Shown: positions 9,634 through 19,446 of the stretch, piece by piece
How the letters are laid out: every line of letters begins with the position of its first letter
Position numbering within the stretch: position 1 is the first letter of the stretch
Assembly (NCBI RefSeq): GCF_026537325.1
Contig: NZ_JAFNMJ010000001.1
Location: 62,001 to 126,000, forward strand
Source: Bifidobacterium sp. B4142
GTDB taxonomy: Bacteria; Actinomycetota; Actinomycetes; Actinomycetales; Bifidobacteriaceae
Reading direction: 5' to 3'
Length of the DNA: 64,000 nt
Notes under the pieces: generated by a model
Database searches by the model: none
Seen by the model: only the letters and a program-made list of their open reading frames with translations
Told to the model about the DNA's origin: nothing
Position numbers and translations under genes: made by a program

Positions 9634-10176
9634 ATGGCAGATATGGTCTGGCTGATTGTCCTGGTATGGGTGCTGGTGGTGATGGCATTCATTGTATTCG
9701 TCATGCGTTTGGCGCTGGGCGAGTCCCAGGACCGTGCCTTCTCTCAGTCTCTGAATGAGCGTGTGCGCAGGGCCGCGCGCCGTCAGCAGGAGCGAGAGAA
9801 TAAGCTGCCGCGGATTGCAGGAGGGCATCTGTCTTTTGCCCCTGGCTCGGGCGAGGATGTGCCAACTGCTGAAGACCTTGCACATCCCTATCCGGTTTAT
9901 GTCAACTCCTCCTCTGTGGTGGAGGTTCGAGGTACGCTGGCCTCCGATTCCACGGACGAGATAAATCTGCCCCGGCCCCCAAGCGTCGATTCTGCATCGT
10001 CGGCTAGCCCGAGACAAAAGAAGAATGCCGTGCCGTCGGTCTCTGCTGCCTCTGAGCCTCCGGCCCCCAGGAACTCCGCATCACGTTCTTCCAGCCCTGA
10101 GCCCTCGCGTCCGCAGCGGCGGGAGCCTCAGCCCATCACCTTCGACGTCATGCCTTCAGTCAAGAGCGGTTCGTAG
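9634..10176 (+). CDS. Single-pass membrane protein of unknown function upstream of ftsY
   Basis: A 180-residue protein. Residues 4-27 (VWLIVLVWVLVVMAFIVF) form one N-terminal membrane anchor. The remainder is polar and low in complexity, rich in Ser, Pro, Arg and Glu and probably disordered, with a basic stretch RRAARRQQERENK just inside. I do not recognise a domain. It precedes ftsY in the same orientation with an 79-base gap, so the two may be co-expressed. The start is the ATG at 9634, which has only a weak upstream purine run. Confidence 0.65.
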   Translation: MADMVWLIVLVWVLVVMAFIVFVMRLALGESQDRAFSQSLNERVRRAARRQQERENKLPRIAGGHLSFAPGSGEDVPTAEDLAHPYPVYVNSSSVVEVRGTLASDSTDEINLPRPPSVDSASSASPRQKKNAVPSVSAASEPPAPRNSASRSSSPEPSRPQRREPQPITFDVMPSVKSGS

Positions 10177-10255
10177 ATGGAAACGAGTCATCCGAGCGAA
10201 AAGTGACCGCTGGTGATGACTGTCCGTGTCCCTTTTCGCCTTTAGGCTGGTACCT

Positions 10256-11551
10256 ATGACAACACAGCAGCTCCTTATTCTTATTGTGGTGCTGATCGTT
10301 CTGGTGCTGGCGGTGGTCGGCATTCTGGTGGCGGTCCGTAAGCGCCGGTCCCAGGGGGATTCCGTGCGTCCCGGCAGGGCGCAAGAGCCTGGTAATGGCC
10401 ACTCTTCTTTGCCCCCGAAATCGGCGACGGCTGCGGCAGAGAGCCGAGCTGGAGGCCAACTTGGTGCCTCCCCAGCAGCTTCATCAGGTGACCAGGCTGT
10501 CCAGTCCGTCTCCTCCGCATCGCCTTCTTCTGCGGGTTCAGTCGATTCAGAGGCGTCCGCCCAGTCTTCCTCAACCGACCAGGCAGCACAGTCAGCGCAG
10601 GAGGAGCCGGTTCACCCGGAGGCCTCTGCATCCCGCATGACCAGGCTCAAGGCCAGGCTGGCCAAGAGCCCCAACCCCTTCGGAAAGGCCCTCTTTGCCA
10701 TTTTGACCAAGGACCATCTGAGCGAATCCGACTGGGAAGATGTTGAAGACACCCTGCTCATGGCGGATGTGGGCGCCGAGGCCAGCGAACAGCTGGTGAA
10801 ACAGTTGCGCGACGATGCCCGGATTACCGGGCAGAAGGACCCCGCAGCAGTGCGTCGTGGCCTTCGTCAGCGCTTGATCGATCTGATCGACCCCAGCATG
10901 GACCGAACTCTGGTGGCTGCCCGGCCTCAGGCCAACAGGCCGTCGGTCGTCATCATGGTGGGCGTCAACGGGACAGGCAAGACCACCACGGCGGGCAAGC
11001 TGGCCAGGCTCTTCGTCGCCGATGGCAAATCGGTGGTCATGGGTGCCGCCGACACCTTCCGCGCCGCAGCCGCTGACCAGCTGGAGACCTGGGGTGGCAG
11101 GGTGGGCGTGCCCGTGGTCCGCAGCGACCGCGACGGTGCCGACCCGGCCTCGGTGGCTTTCGAAGCCGCGGAACGGGCCAAAAATGATCAGGCAGATGTA
11201 CTCATTGTGGACACAGCCGGGCGTCTACAGAACAAGGCCAATCTGATGGATCAGCTGGGTAAAATCCGGCGGGTGATCGAGAAGAACCTGCCCGTGGACG
11301 AGGTTCTGCTGGTCCTGGATGCCACCACCGGGCAGAACGGGATGATCCAGGCCCAGGTCTTCGCCCAGGCCATCGGGGTCACGGGCATCGTCCTGACCAA
11401 GCTGGACGGCTCAGCCAAGGGCGGCATCGTCGTTTCTGTCCAGAGCGAGCTGGGTGTGCCTGTCAAGCTGGTTGGGCTGGGCGAGGGACCCGATGATCTG
11501 GCCGTTTTCGATCCCGAGTCCTTTGTCGACGGCATTCTGGGAGACGAGTAG
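10256..11551 (+). CDS. ftsY: Signal recognition particle receptor FtsY
   Basis: FtsY is the membrane receptor GTPase that docks SRP-ribosome complexes at the Sec translocon. Residues 5-24 form an N-terminal membrane anchor, then an acidic/Ser-rich linker of about 110 residues, then the N domain (from about 125). The G domain has the P loop GVNGTGKTTTAGKLARL, the DTFRAAAADQL motif, DTAGRLQNK (G3) and TKLDGSAKGG (G4/G5). An in-frame GTG at 10226 would add ten residues, but the ATG at 10256 gives the conventional membrane-anchored start. The SRP RNA gene is in the same window near 62811. Confidence 0.95.
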   Translation: MTTQQLLILIVVLIVLVLAVVGILVAVRKRRSQGDSVRPGRAQEPGNGHSSLPPKSATAAAESRAGGQLGASPAASSGDQAVQSVSSASPSSAGSVDSEASAQSSSTDQAAQSAQEEPVHPEASASRMTRLKARLAKSPNPFGKALFAILTKDHLSESDWEDVEDTLLMADVGAEASEQLVKQLRDDARITGQKDPAAVRRGLRQRLIDLIDPSMDRTLVAARPQANRPSVVIMVGVNGTGKTTTAGKLARLFVADGKSVVMGAADTFRAAAADQLETWGGRVGVPVVRSDRDGADPASVAFEAAERAKNDQADVLIVDTAGRLQNKANLMDQLGKIRRVIEKNLPVDEVLLVLDATTGQNGMIQAQVFAQAIGVTGIVLTKLDGSAKGGIVVSVQSELGVPVKLVGLGEGPDDLAVFDPESFVDGILGDE

Positions 11552-11741
11552 TCCGGCCGTTCGGCTGGTCATAAAGTGGTCATCCAATAGTCACTCGCAG
11601 GTAATGCGACGGTGACCTGACCGTTATCCTCTTCCTGTTTGATGAATCGGGAAGTGGAAGAGAATCTGACGTAGGCTGTCCGGAGGGAAGCCCTCTTTAT
11701 TGGGGACTGCCCGCCCGGATGGGGAAAAGAGAGGTGTAGGC

Positions 11742-13363
<1,622 letters not shown>

Positions 13364-13388
13364 GGCCGTCACCTACTGACCAGTTTCG

Positions 13389-13446
13389 GCAGGATCCCGT
13401 CGCTGTGACCGATTTCATGGTCCGGCAGTCGGGGTCCTGCTTTTTC
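13389..13446 (+). terminator. Terminator after amtB-glnB
   Basis: GCAGGATCCCG (13390-13400) pairs with CGGGGTCCTGC (13430-13440) with one mismatch, followed by TTTTT. The loop is long (about 29 bases) and can itself fold. It lies between glnB and the convergent MATE gene. Confidence 0.55.
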
Positions 13447-13455
13447 TATGTCTTT

Positions 13456-14856
13456 TCAGGCTTGGCTGGCTTGGTCGATTGTTCCCATCCAGACATCGGT
13501 GCGCGTTCTCAGGCCATTGCAGATGGCTCTGACGCCGATGAAGAGGACATTGAGCACGGCCCAGAGCATGGCTATCCGCCAGGTGGGTGTCCAGTTCACG
13601 GCCAGAGCAGTCATGCCCAGCAGGCCGATCACGTAGATCACAGCCGTCAGGGAGCAGGTGGCCGCCAGGTAGCGATAGTCCCCAGCCCCGACCAGGATCC
13701 CGTCCAGTGCCCACATCCATCCGGCGACGGGCATGAAGACCCCCTGGACGATCATGCCCACGGTGATCAGCGATCTGATGGCCGGCGTTGGGCTGAATAG
13801 GGGAGCGGCGAAGAGGCCCAAGGCAATCATGACCAGTCCGACCAGCACTCCCATGGCCATGCCGGCCTTGGCTGACAGATCAGTCATGACCCTTGCCCGT
13901 GATCGCTGTCCGGCGCCCAGCTCGGTGGCTACCAGTGATTGACCGGCGATGCCCACGGCATCCAGCATGTTCAGTCCGAAGTTCCAGGCCGAATTGACCC
14001 CCTGGTAGGCGGCCAGCACCTGCTCGCCCAGGTGAGCCGCAGCCACCACGGTCATAAAGAGGCAGACCCGCAGGGCCAGGGTCCGCAGGAAGAGTGGGAA
14101 GCCGTCGCCCATGCTGGCCGCCATGCCTGAGAGCCGGGGCCGCAGTTGGGCGCCTTCACGACGGGCCCAAACCAGGGCGGGAATGGTCAGGAAGAGCCCC
14201 ATGGCCCACTCGGCGATCAGGGTGGCCAGGCCCGAGCCCAGAATGTCCATGTGCAGGCCGAAGACCAGAAGGATCTCCAGGGCGGTGTTGAGTATGGCGC
14301 CCGACACGGCGGCCACCAGGGTGATCTTTACCTGCTGCAACCCGCGGAAGATGCCGTTGGCCGCGTAGACCAGGAGCATGGCCGGGAGGCCGAAGACCAG
14401 AGCGTTCAGATAGGTCTGCGCTGCCTGCAGGACCGGCCCGCGGGCTCCCATCAGGCTGCAGATGGGCCGACTCAAAGCCAGGAGAACGGCACAGACGACC
14501 AGGCCGATGACGAAGGCCAGCCACATGCCGTCCACACCGGCCTGCATCCCCTCCCTGCGGCGGCCGGCGCCCATGAGTCGGGCCACCTGGGAGGTGGTTC
14601 CGTAGGCCAGGAAGATGCACAGGCCCACGGTGGTCAGCACCACGGTGGATCCGACGGAGAGTCCGGCCAGGGCCGAGTCGCTGATGTGGCCCACGATGGC
14701 GGTGTCGATCATGACGAAGAGCGGGGAGGCGATCAGTTGGCCGAAGGTGGGTATGGCCAGTCCAGCGATGGTCCGGTAGGTCGCCCGCCGTTCTTCCGGC
14801 GTGATTGGTCCGGTCTTGGTTTCGGTGATGTTCCTCTGGCTACGCATGGACGTCAT
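13456..14856 (-). CDS. MATE family efflux transporter (DinF-like)
   Basis: A polytopic membrane protein of about 466 residues in the MATE/DinF family, which exports cationic drugs or metabolites by H+ or Na+ antiport. Evidence is the N-terminal sequence GLAIPTFGQLIASPLFVMID, the IVGHISDSALAGLSVG motif, and the repeat of the same pattern in the second half (LNMLDAVGIAGQSLVATELG), giving the usual 12 membrane segments in two halves. The ATG at 14856 was chosen; an in-frame GTG at 14880 adds eight residues and neither has a clear ribosome binding site. It is transcribed towards glnB. The substrate is unknown. Confidence 0.9.
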   Translation of the reverse strand: MTSMRSQRNITETKTGPITPEERRATYRTIAGLAIPTFGQLIASPLFVMIDTAIVGHISDSALAGLSVGSTVVLTTVGLCIFLAYGTTSQVARLMGAGRRREGMQAGVDGMWLAFVIGLVVCAVLLALSRPICSLMGARGPVLQAAQTYLNALVFGLPAMLLVYAANGIFRGLQQVKITLVAAVSGAILNTALEILLVFGLHMDILGSGLATLIAEWAMGLFLTIPALVWARREGAQLRPRLSGMAASMGDGFPLFLRTLALRVCLFMTVVAAAHLGEQVLAAYQGVNSAWNFGLNMLDAVGIAGQSLVATELGAGQRSRARVMTDLSAKAGMAMGVLVGLVMIALGLFAAPLFSPTPAIRSLITVGMIVQGVFMPVAGWMWALDGILVGAGDYRYLAATCSLTAVIYVIGLLGMTALAVNWTPTWRIAMLWAVLNVLFIGVRAICNGLRTRTDVWMGTIDQASQA

Positions 14857-14982
14857 GCTAATGCTCTGGACTGAAGACACAACCCCTGGAAGTCAGTCCG
14901 TGGACGCCTTGCCGGTAGATGCCGTATCACCAAATAGACCCGAGTGCAAGCTGGATTGATGATGTGGAAGACTGTCCCCAAG

Positions 14983-15075
14983 TTTTACACAGAGTTATAC
15001 CCATGAGGTGGATAAGTTGCGCACATGTCCTCTAGGACACGCCTTGAATGTGGATAACTTATTTTTCTATGCACA
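14983..15075. promoter_or_regulatory. Cluster of DnaA-box-like sites upstream of dnaB
   Basis: Five nonamers match the DnaA box (TTWTNCACA) with at most one mismatch: TTTTACACA at 14983-14991 (perfect), TTATACCCA at 14995-15003 (one mismatch), TTATCCACC on the minus strand at 15007-15015 (one mismatch), TTATCCACA on the minus strand at 15049-15057 (perfect), and CTATGCACA at 15067-15075 (one mismatch). A small dyad GTCC-TCTA-GGAC lies between the third and fourth. The cluster sits 100-200 bases upstream of the replicative helicase gene, so DnaA control of dnaB, or a DnaA-titrating site, is plausible. Confidence 0.6.
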
Positions 15076-15182
15076 TGCAGAGGCGACTCTGTGCTGCACC
15101 GGAGAGCTCGGTACTTCCTGGTGAATGCCTTGGGTGAAATCCTCCTCTGAGGGCTGTTAAGGACGGTCTTCTTCGTAGAATC

Positions 15183-16604
15183 GTGGCTATGGCTTCCGAC
15201 GACTACACCGACTACACCCATCCCGAACAGCATCCCACCGATCATGCCCAGACCGGCCGTGACATGCTCTTCGACCGGGTGCCCCCGCATGACGACGATG
15301 CGGAGATGGCCGTCTTGGGCGGCATGCTCATGAGCAAGGATGCCATCGGCGAGGTCAGCCAGATGATTGACATATCCGACTTCTACCAGCCCAAGCACCA
15401 GACCATCTACGAGGCCATCGTCACCCTCTTTTCGGCCTCCCAGCCGGTGGATGCGGTCCTGGTGGCCAACGAGCTGCTCAAGTCCGGCGACTTGGAGAAG
15501 GTGGGGGGCACTGACTATCTGCACTCCTTGGTGGCCTCGGTCCCGACAGCCGCCAACGCCACCTACTATGCGGAAATTGTCCACCAGCGGGCCATTTTGC
15601 GCAATGTGATCGCGGCCGGCACCAAGATCGCCCAACTGGGCTACTCTGCTGAGGGCTCCCAGGCCGAGGACATCGTCAACCTGGCTCAGGCCGAAGTCTA
15701 CGAGATGAGCGTGGGCAGGGTCCGACAGGATTACGAGGCCATCGGTCCGGTCGTCCATGACACCCTGGACCAGTTGGACAAACTGCAGAACGGCGACATG
15801 GAGCGGGGCGTGCCCACCGGCTTCAAGAGCATCGACGACGTGACCCAGGGCCTGCAGCCCGGGCAGATGATCGTGGTGGCCGGCCGCCCCGCCATGGGCA
15901 AGTCCACCCTGGGCATCGACTTCGCCCGCGCTGCGGCCCTCCACAACAACATGACCACGGTGGTCTTCTCCCTGGAGATGAGCAAGACCGAGCTGGCCCA
16001 GCGCATCATCTCGGCCGAGACCGACATCCCCCTGGTGGCCCTGCGTCGGGCGGACGACATCACCCCCGAACGCTGGAACACCCTGAACACCTTCTGGAGC
16101 AGACTCCAGGATGCCCCGCTCTTCCTGGATGATTCGCCCAACATGAGCCTGATGGAGATCCGCGCCAAGTGCCGTCGGCTCAAGCAGACCAACGACCTGA
16201 AACTGGTGGTCATCGACTACCTGCAGCTGATGACCTCGGGCAAGCGGGTCGAGTCCCGCCAGCAGGAGGTCTCCGACTTCTCGCGCGCCCTGAAGCTGCT
16301 GGCCAAGGAGCTGGAGGTGCCGGTGGTGGCGCTGAGCCAGCTCAACCGCGGCCCTGAGATGCGCAACGACAAAAAGCCCATGCTCTCCGACCTGCGCGAG
16401 TCGGGATCCATCGAGCAGGATGCCGATGTGGTCTTTCTGGTCCACCGGCCGGACTTCTACGACAAGGAGGACCGCCCGGGGGAGGCCGATATCATCCTGG
16501 CCAAGCACCGCAACGGCCCCACTGACACCTTCAAGCTGGCCTTCCTGGGCGAGAAGTCCAAGTTCAAGGACATGCCCCAGGACTACCAGCAGGGAGGGGT
16601 CTGA
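15183..16604 (+). CDS. dnaB: Replicative DNA helicase DnaB
   Basis: The hexameric 5'-3' helicase that unwinds DNA ahead of the replication fork. The 473-residue protein has the N-terminal helical domain (DDDAEMAVLGGMLMSKDAI, residues 37-55) and the RecA-like C-terminal domain with Walker A AGRPAMGKSTLG, FSLEMSKTELAQR, Walker B LVVIDYLQLM, and LRESGSIEQDADVVFLVHR. No intein is present and the length is normal. The start is GTG 15183 or ATG 15189, two codons apart. murT follows after 2 bases, so helicase and cell-wall genes are co-transcribed. Confidence 0.96.
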   Translation: MAMASDDYTDYTHPEQHPTDHAQTGRDMLFDRVPPHDDDAEMAVLGGMLMSKDAIGEVSQMIDISDFYQPKHQTIYEAIVTLFSASQPVDAVLVANELLKSGDLEKVGGTDYLHSLVASVPTAANATYYAEIVHQRAILRNVIAAGTKIAQLGYSAEGSQAEDIVNLAQAEVYEMSVGRVRQDYEAIGPVVHDTLDQLDKLQNGDMERGVPTGFKSIDDVTQGLQPGQMIVVAGRPAMGKSTLGIDFARAAALHNNMTTVVFSLEMSKTELAQRIISAETDIPLVALRRADDITPERWNTLNTFWSRLQDAPLFLDDSPNMSLMEIRAKCRRLKQTNDLKLVVIDYLQLMTSGKRVESRQQEVSDFSRALKLLAKELEVPVVALSQLNRGPEMRNDKKPMLSDLRESGSIEQDADVVFLVHRPDFYDKEDRPGEADIILAKHRNGPTDTFKLAFLGEKSKFKDMPQDYQQGGV

Positions 16605-16606
16605 TC

Positions 16607-17998
16607 ATGCGTTCAACGGCTTCCAAGACGCAGCCTGCCGATCAGCCGGGTCGTTCTTCCCGACGCTGGCGTTCGCTCCTGGCCCTTCTGGTTGGCAAGG
16701 CTGTGCGCCTCGTTTCGCGTCTGTCCCATCACGGCGGTTCGGCGCTGCCTGGCAAGGTGGTCGAGCGGATTGACCCGGGCTTCCTGGCCAGGACCTTGTC
16801 GGAGCTGCCCCGTGGTGTGGTCCTGGTCTCGGGGACCAACGGCAAGACCACCACCACCAGGATGGTGGCCTCCATGCTGGAATCCCTGGGTCTCAAAGTC
16901 TTCACCAACCCGACCGGGTCCAACTTCACCCGCGGCGTGGTCTCGGCCTTGGTTTCTGCACTGGGGCTGTCCGGCCGGCTGCATGCTGATATTGCCGTTC
17001 TGGAGCTGGACGAAGCCTATGCGGTTCACTTTGTGCGACAGGTCAAGCCCCGCTACGCCCTCCTGCTCAATGTCATGCGTGATCAGCTGGACCGGTTTGG
17101 GGAAATCGATACTACTGCCCGGCTGCTGGGTCAGGTGGCTCAGGCCACCACGGGCACGGTGGTCCTCAACCGTGAGGATCCGCGCATCGCTAGGTTGGCC
17201 GCTCAGACACCGGCCCAGACCGGCGTGGCCTACTTCGGTCTGTCAGACGATCTGCTGACCTATTTCCCCACTGATGACGACATGCATGCCTCGGATCGGG
17301 AGTCTGACGGTGCCGGTGCGGACAATGTTTCCCGTTCGTTCCGTCCCGGCCATCGGTTGCCGGCCGAGGCGACCCTGGAGCGAGTCATGGAACACAGGGC
17401 CGCCTTCCGCCTGGATGGTCGGCTTCTGGAGACCGATTTGCGTCTGGAGGGCGTCTACAACTTCTACAATGCGGCCGCTGCTCTGGCGTTGGTGAGGGTC
17501 GTGCTGGAAGACATGGAGCCTGATGATGCAGCGCTCATGGATGCCCTGTCCAAGGTGACGCCCGCCTTCGGGCGTGGAGAGGTCATCACCTACCAGGGCG
17601 CGCCGGTCGAGCTGGTCCTGGTCAAAAATCCCATGGGCTTCCGTCTGGCCCTGTCCTCCTTCAACCCTGTCGGTCAGGACACCATGATCGGCATCCGTGA
17701 CGAGTATGCGGACGGGCGTGACATGAGCTGGCTCTGGGATGTGGACTTCACCTCGCTCAGAGATACCGGCGTGGCCATGGTTTCCGGCACCCGGGCCTAT
17801 GACATGGCCCTGCGCCTGGCCTATGACCAAGTGCCCACTGAGGCAATCGAGACCGACTTGGATCGGGCGCTGACAGCCTTCCTCAAGGCGCACCCAGGGC
17901 GTCCTAAGCGGATCTACTGCACTTACACGTCTATGCTCCGGCTTCGGTCCGCCCTCGGCAGGATCACGAGTGTGGACGATGCCGGGGTGGGCGCATGA
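16607..17998 (+). CDS. murT: Lipid II isoglutaminyl synthase, MurT subunit, lacking the zinc-ribbon cysteines
   Basis: A Mur-ligase-like subunit that activates the alpha-carboxylate of D-Glu in lipid II with ATP, so that GatD-derived ammonia forms D-isoglutamine. The central domain has the P loop SGTNGKTTTTRM (about residues 74-85) and TNPTGSNFTRG. The DUF1727 C-terminal domain has VKNPMGFRLAL and LWDVDF (probable catalytic Asp). Firmicute MurT proteins carry a four-cysteine zinc ribbon inside the central domain. Here that region (about residues 215-270) has no cysteine at all and is a Ser/Asp-rich loop; the only Cys is near the C-terminus. It overlaps gatD by 4 bases (ATGA), consistent with a stoichiometric complex. 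Confidence 0.92.
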   Translation: MRSTASKTQPADQPGRSSRRWRSLLALLVGKAVRLVSRLSHHGGSALPGKVVERIDPGFLARTLSELPRGVVLVSGTNGKTTTTRMVASMLESLGLKVFTNPTGSNFTRGVVSALVSALGLSGRLHADIAVLELDEAYAVHFVRQVKPRYALLLNVMRDQLDRFGEIDTTARLLGQVAQATTGTVVLNREDPRIARLAAQTPAQTGVAYFGLSDDLLTYFPTDDDMHASDRESDGAGADNVSRSFRPGHRLPAEATLERVMEHRAAFRLDGRLLETDLRLEGVYNFYNAAAALALVRVVLEDMEPDDAALMDALSKVTPAFGRGEVITYQGAPVELVLVKNPMGFRLALSSFNPVGQDTMIGIRDEYADGRDMSWLWDVDFTSLRDTGVAMVSGTRAYDMALRLAYDQVPTEAIETDLDRALTAFLKAHPGRPKRIYCTYTSMLRLRSALGRITSVDDAGVGA

Positions 17999-18825
17999 GC
18001 GAGAGAATCAAAAGGAGCGCAGGAATGCCGCAGACACAGGATAAGGCCGAGGCTGCGGGAAACCGTCCGCCGCTGCGGATTCTTTCCCTCTACCACCGTG
18101 ATATGAACATCTATGGGGATTCAGGGAACATACTCAGCGTGATCCGCAGGGCTGAGCTGTACGGGTTCCGTCCCTTGGTCCGATATTACGATCCCGGCGA
18201 TGCGTGGCCGGAGGGAATCGATATGATTCTGGGCGGCGGAGGCCAGGACCATGGCCAGGAACGGATTATCGACGACCTGCATAAGCGGAGCAGGCTGCTG
18301 CGTGATCTGGCCGACCAGGATGTGCCCATGCTGATGATCTGCGGGCTCTATCAGCTTTTCGGCCACTATTTTGAGACCTCCGAGCATGAGCGTCTGGAGG
18401 GGGTCGGCATCCTTGACGCGCACACCGTTGCCCAGCCCGATCGGATGATCGGCAACCTGGTGGAGCAGGCACAGGACTTCGGCAGGGTGGTCGGCTACGA
18501 GAATCACTCGGGTCTGACCTATCTGGGGAAGGGGACCCAGCCCCTGGGCACGGTGGCCGAAGACGGCCGCGGCAACAATGGCAAGGACCACACCGAGGGA
18601 GCCCGATGGAAGAAGATCATCGGCACCTACATGCATGGGTCATTGCTGCCTAAGAACCCGGCCATCACGGACTTCCTTATCAAGGGAGCAGCAGAAAGAC
18701 GGTATGGTAAGGGTACCCTCGCCCAGATGCAGGCGGCCATGGACCAGAAGAGCCGGAGCGAGCTGGAGCGTCTGGACTCTTTGGCAGATCAGGCCAGCCG
18801 CATCGCTGCGTCAAGGCCCCGATGA
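17995..18825 (+). CDS. gatD: Lipid II isoglutaminyl synthase, glutamine amidotransferase subunit GatD
   Basis: A class I-type glutaminase that supplies ammonia to MurT for amidation of peptidoglycan D-Glu. In the 276-residue protein, ILSLYHRDMNIYGDSGN is the N-terminal signature, the nucleophilic Cys is in MLMICGLYQLFG (about residue 119), and the His is in GTYMHGSLLPKNP (about residue 212). Its start overlaps the murT stop. A GTG/ATG choice exists at the very start; an inner ATG at 18025 would remove ten residues. The C-terminal tail after about residue 245 is polar and helical. Confidence 0.94.
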   Translation: MSERIKRSAGMPQTQDKAEAAGNRPPLRILSLYHRDMNIYGDSGNILSVIRRAELYGFRPLVRYYDPGDAWPEGIDMILGGGGQDHGQERIIDDLHKRSRLLRDLADQDVPMLMICGLYQLFGHYFETSEHERLEGVGILDAHTVAQPDRMIGNLVEQAQDFGRVVGYENHSGLTYLGKGTQPLGTVAEDGRGNNGKDHTEGARWKKIIGTYMHGSLLPKNPAITDFLIKGAAERRYGKGTLAQMQAAMDQKSRSELERLDSLADQASRIAASRPR

Positions 18826-19027
18826 GAGGAAGCCTGTTCCGGCGAGCTCTTGATCGAGGGATGGCAGTCAGCGCCAGTGAAAGGGCCCGGACCGTCCGTC
18901 TTGTCATAGTGTCGAGCCGGATCGGTCAAGGATATTCGTCTAGACTGTAGAAAGAGACGGCCGTTCGTCTCTCAGCGGTCAACAGGGCCCGGTACATCGA
19001 GGGCTTATGAATACTTGGAGGCATATC

Positions 19028-19360
19028 ATGTCGGATTTGCATATAGGTGATGGATTGCACAAGGTGCTTCTGGCTGGCATCGGAGCGCTGGCCACAGGGG
19101 TGGAGAAGAGCCAGGAGGTCGTCGACAGCCTGGTCAAGAAGGGCGAGCTGACGGTCGAGCAGGGGAGGATTCTCAATACCGAGCTCAAACGCAACAGGCA
19201 GAACCGTCCTGCTCCGGCTCCAGCCGCTGGCGCGCCCAGGCCAGCAACTCATGTTGCCCCCTTCCGTCCTGACCAGGAGCCGCAGGCGCCAATTCCGGAT
19301 CGCCGGCCCGGGTCCATCCCCATCACCTCCAATGATCCCATCGCGGGCCAGCAGGGCTGA
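19028..19360 (+). CDS. Small phasin-like helical protein with Pro-rich tail
   Basis: A 110-residue protein. Residues 5-60 (VLLAGIGALATGVEKSQEV, SLVKKGELTVEQGR, NTELKRN) form an amphipathic helical region of the kind found in small phasin/poly(hydroxyalkanoate)-associated-like proteins. The remaining half is rich in Pro and Ala and probably disordered. The ATG at 19028 has GGAGG at 19017-19021. It lies 86 bases before an ABC1-family kinase in the same orientation. Small phasin-like proteins beside UbiB-type kinases are, as far as I recall, also seen in other Gram-positives, so a joint role is inferred. Confidence 0.7.
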   Translation: MSDLHIGDGLHKVLLAGIGALATGVEKSQEVVDSLVKKGELTVEQGRILNTELKRNRQNRPAPAPAAGAPRPATHVAPFRPDQEPQAPIPDRRPGSIPITSNDPIAGQQG

Positions 19361-19446
19361 AGGCAGCCAATCGCTGTCGGCGTCGGTCATCTGCACCGGG
19401 AGGTCCCGTGCCGGTCGGCCATGTGGGCAAAGGATGCGGGTGAGCA

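Noticed and set aside
14985-16508. 507-codon minus-strand frame opposite dnaB
   Set aside because: His/Gly/Gln-rich shadow of dnaB; the DnaB motifs are unambiguous on the plus strand.
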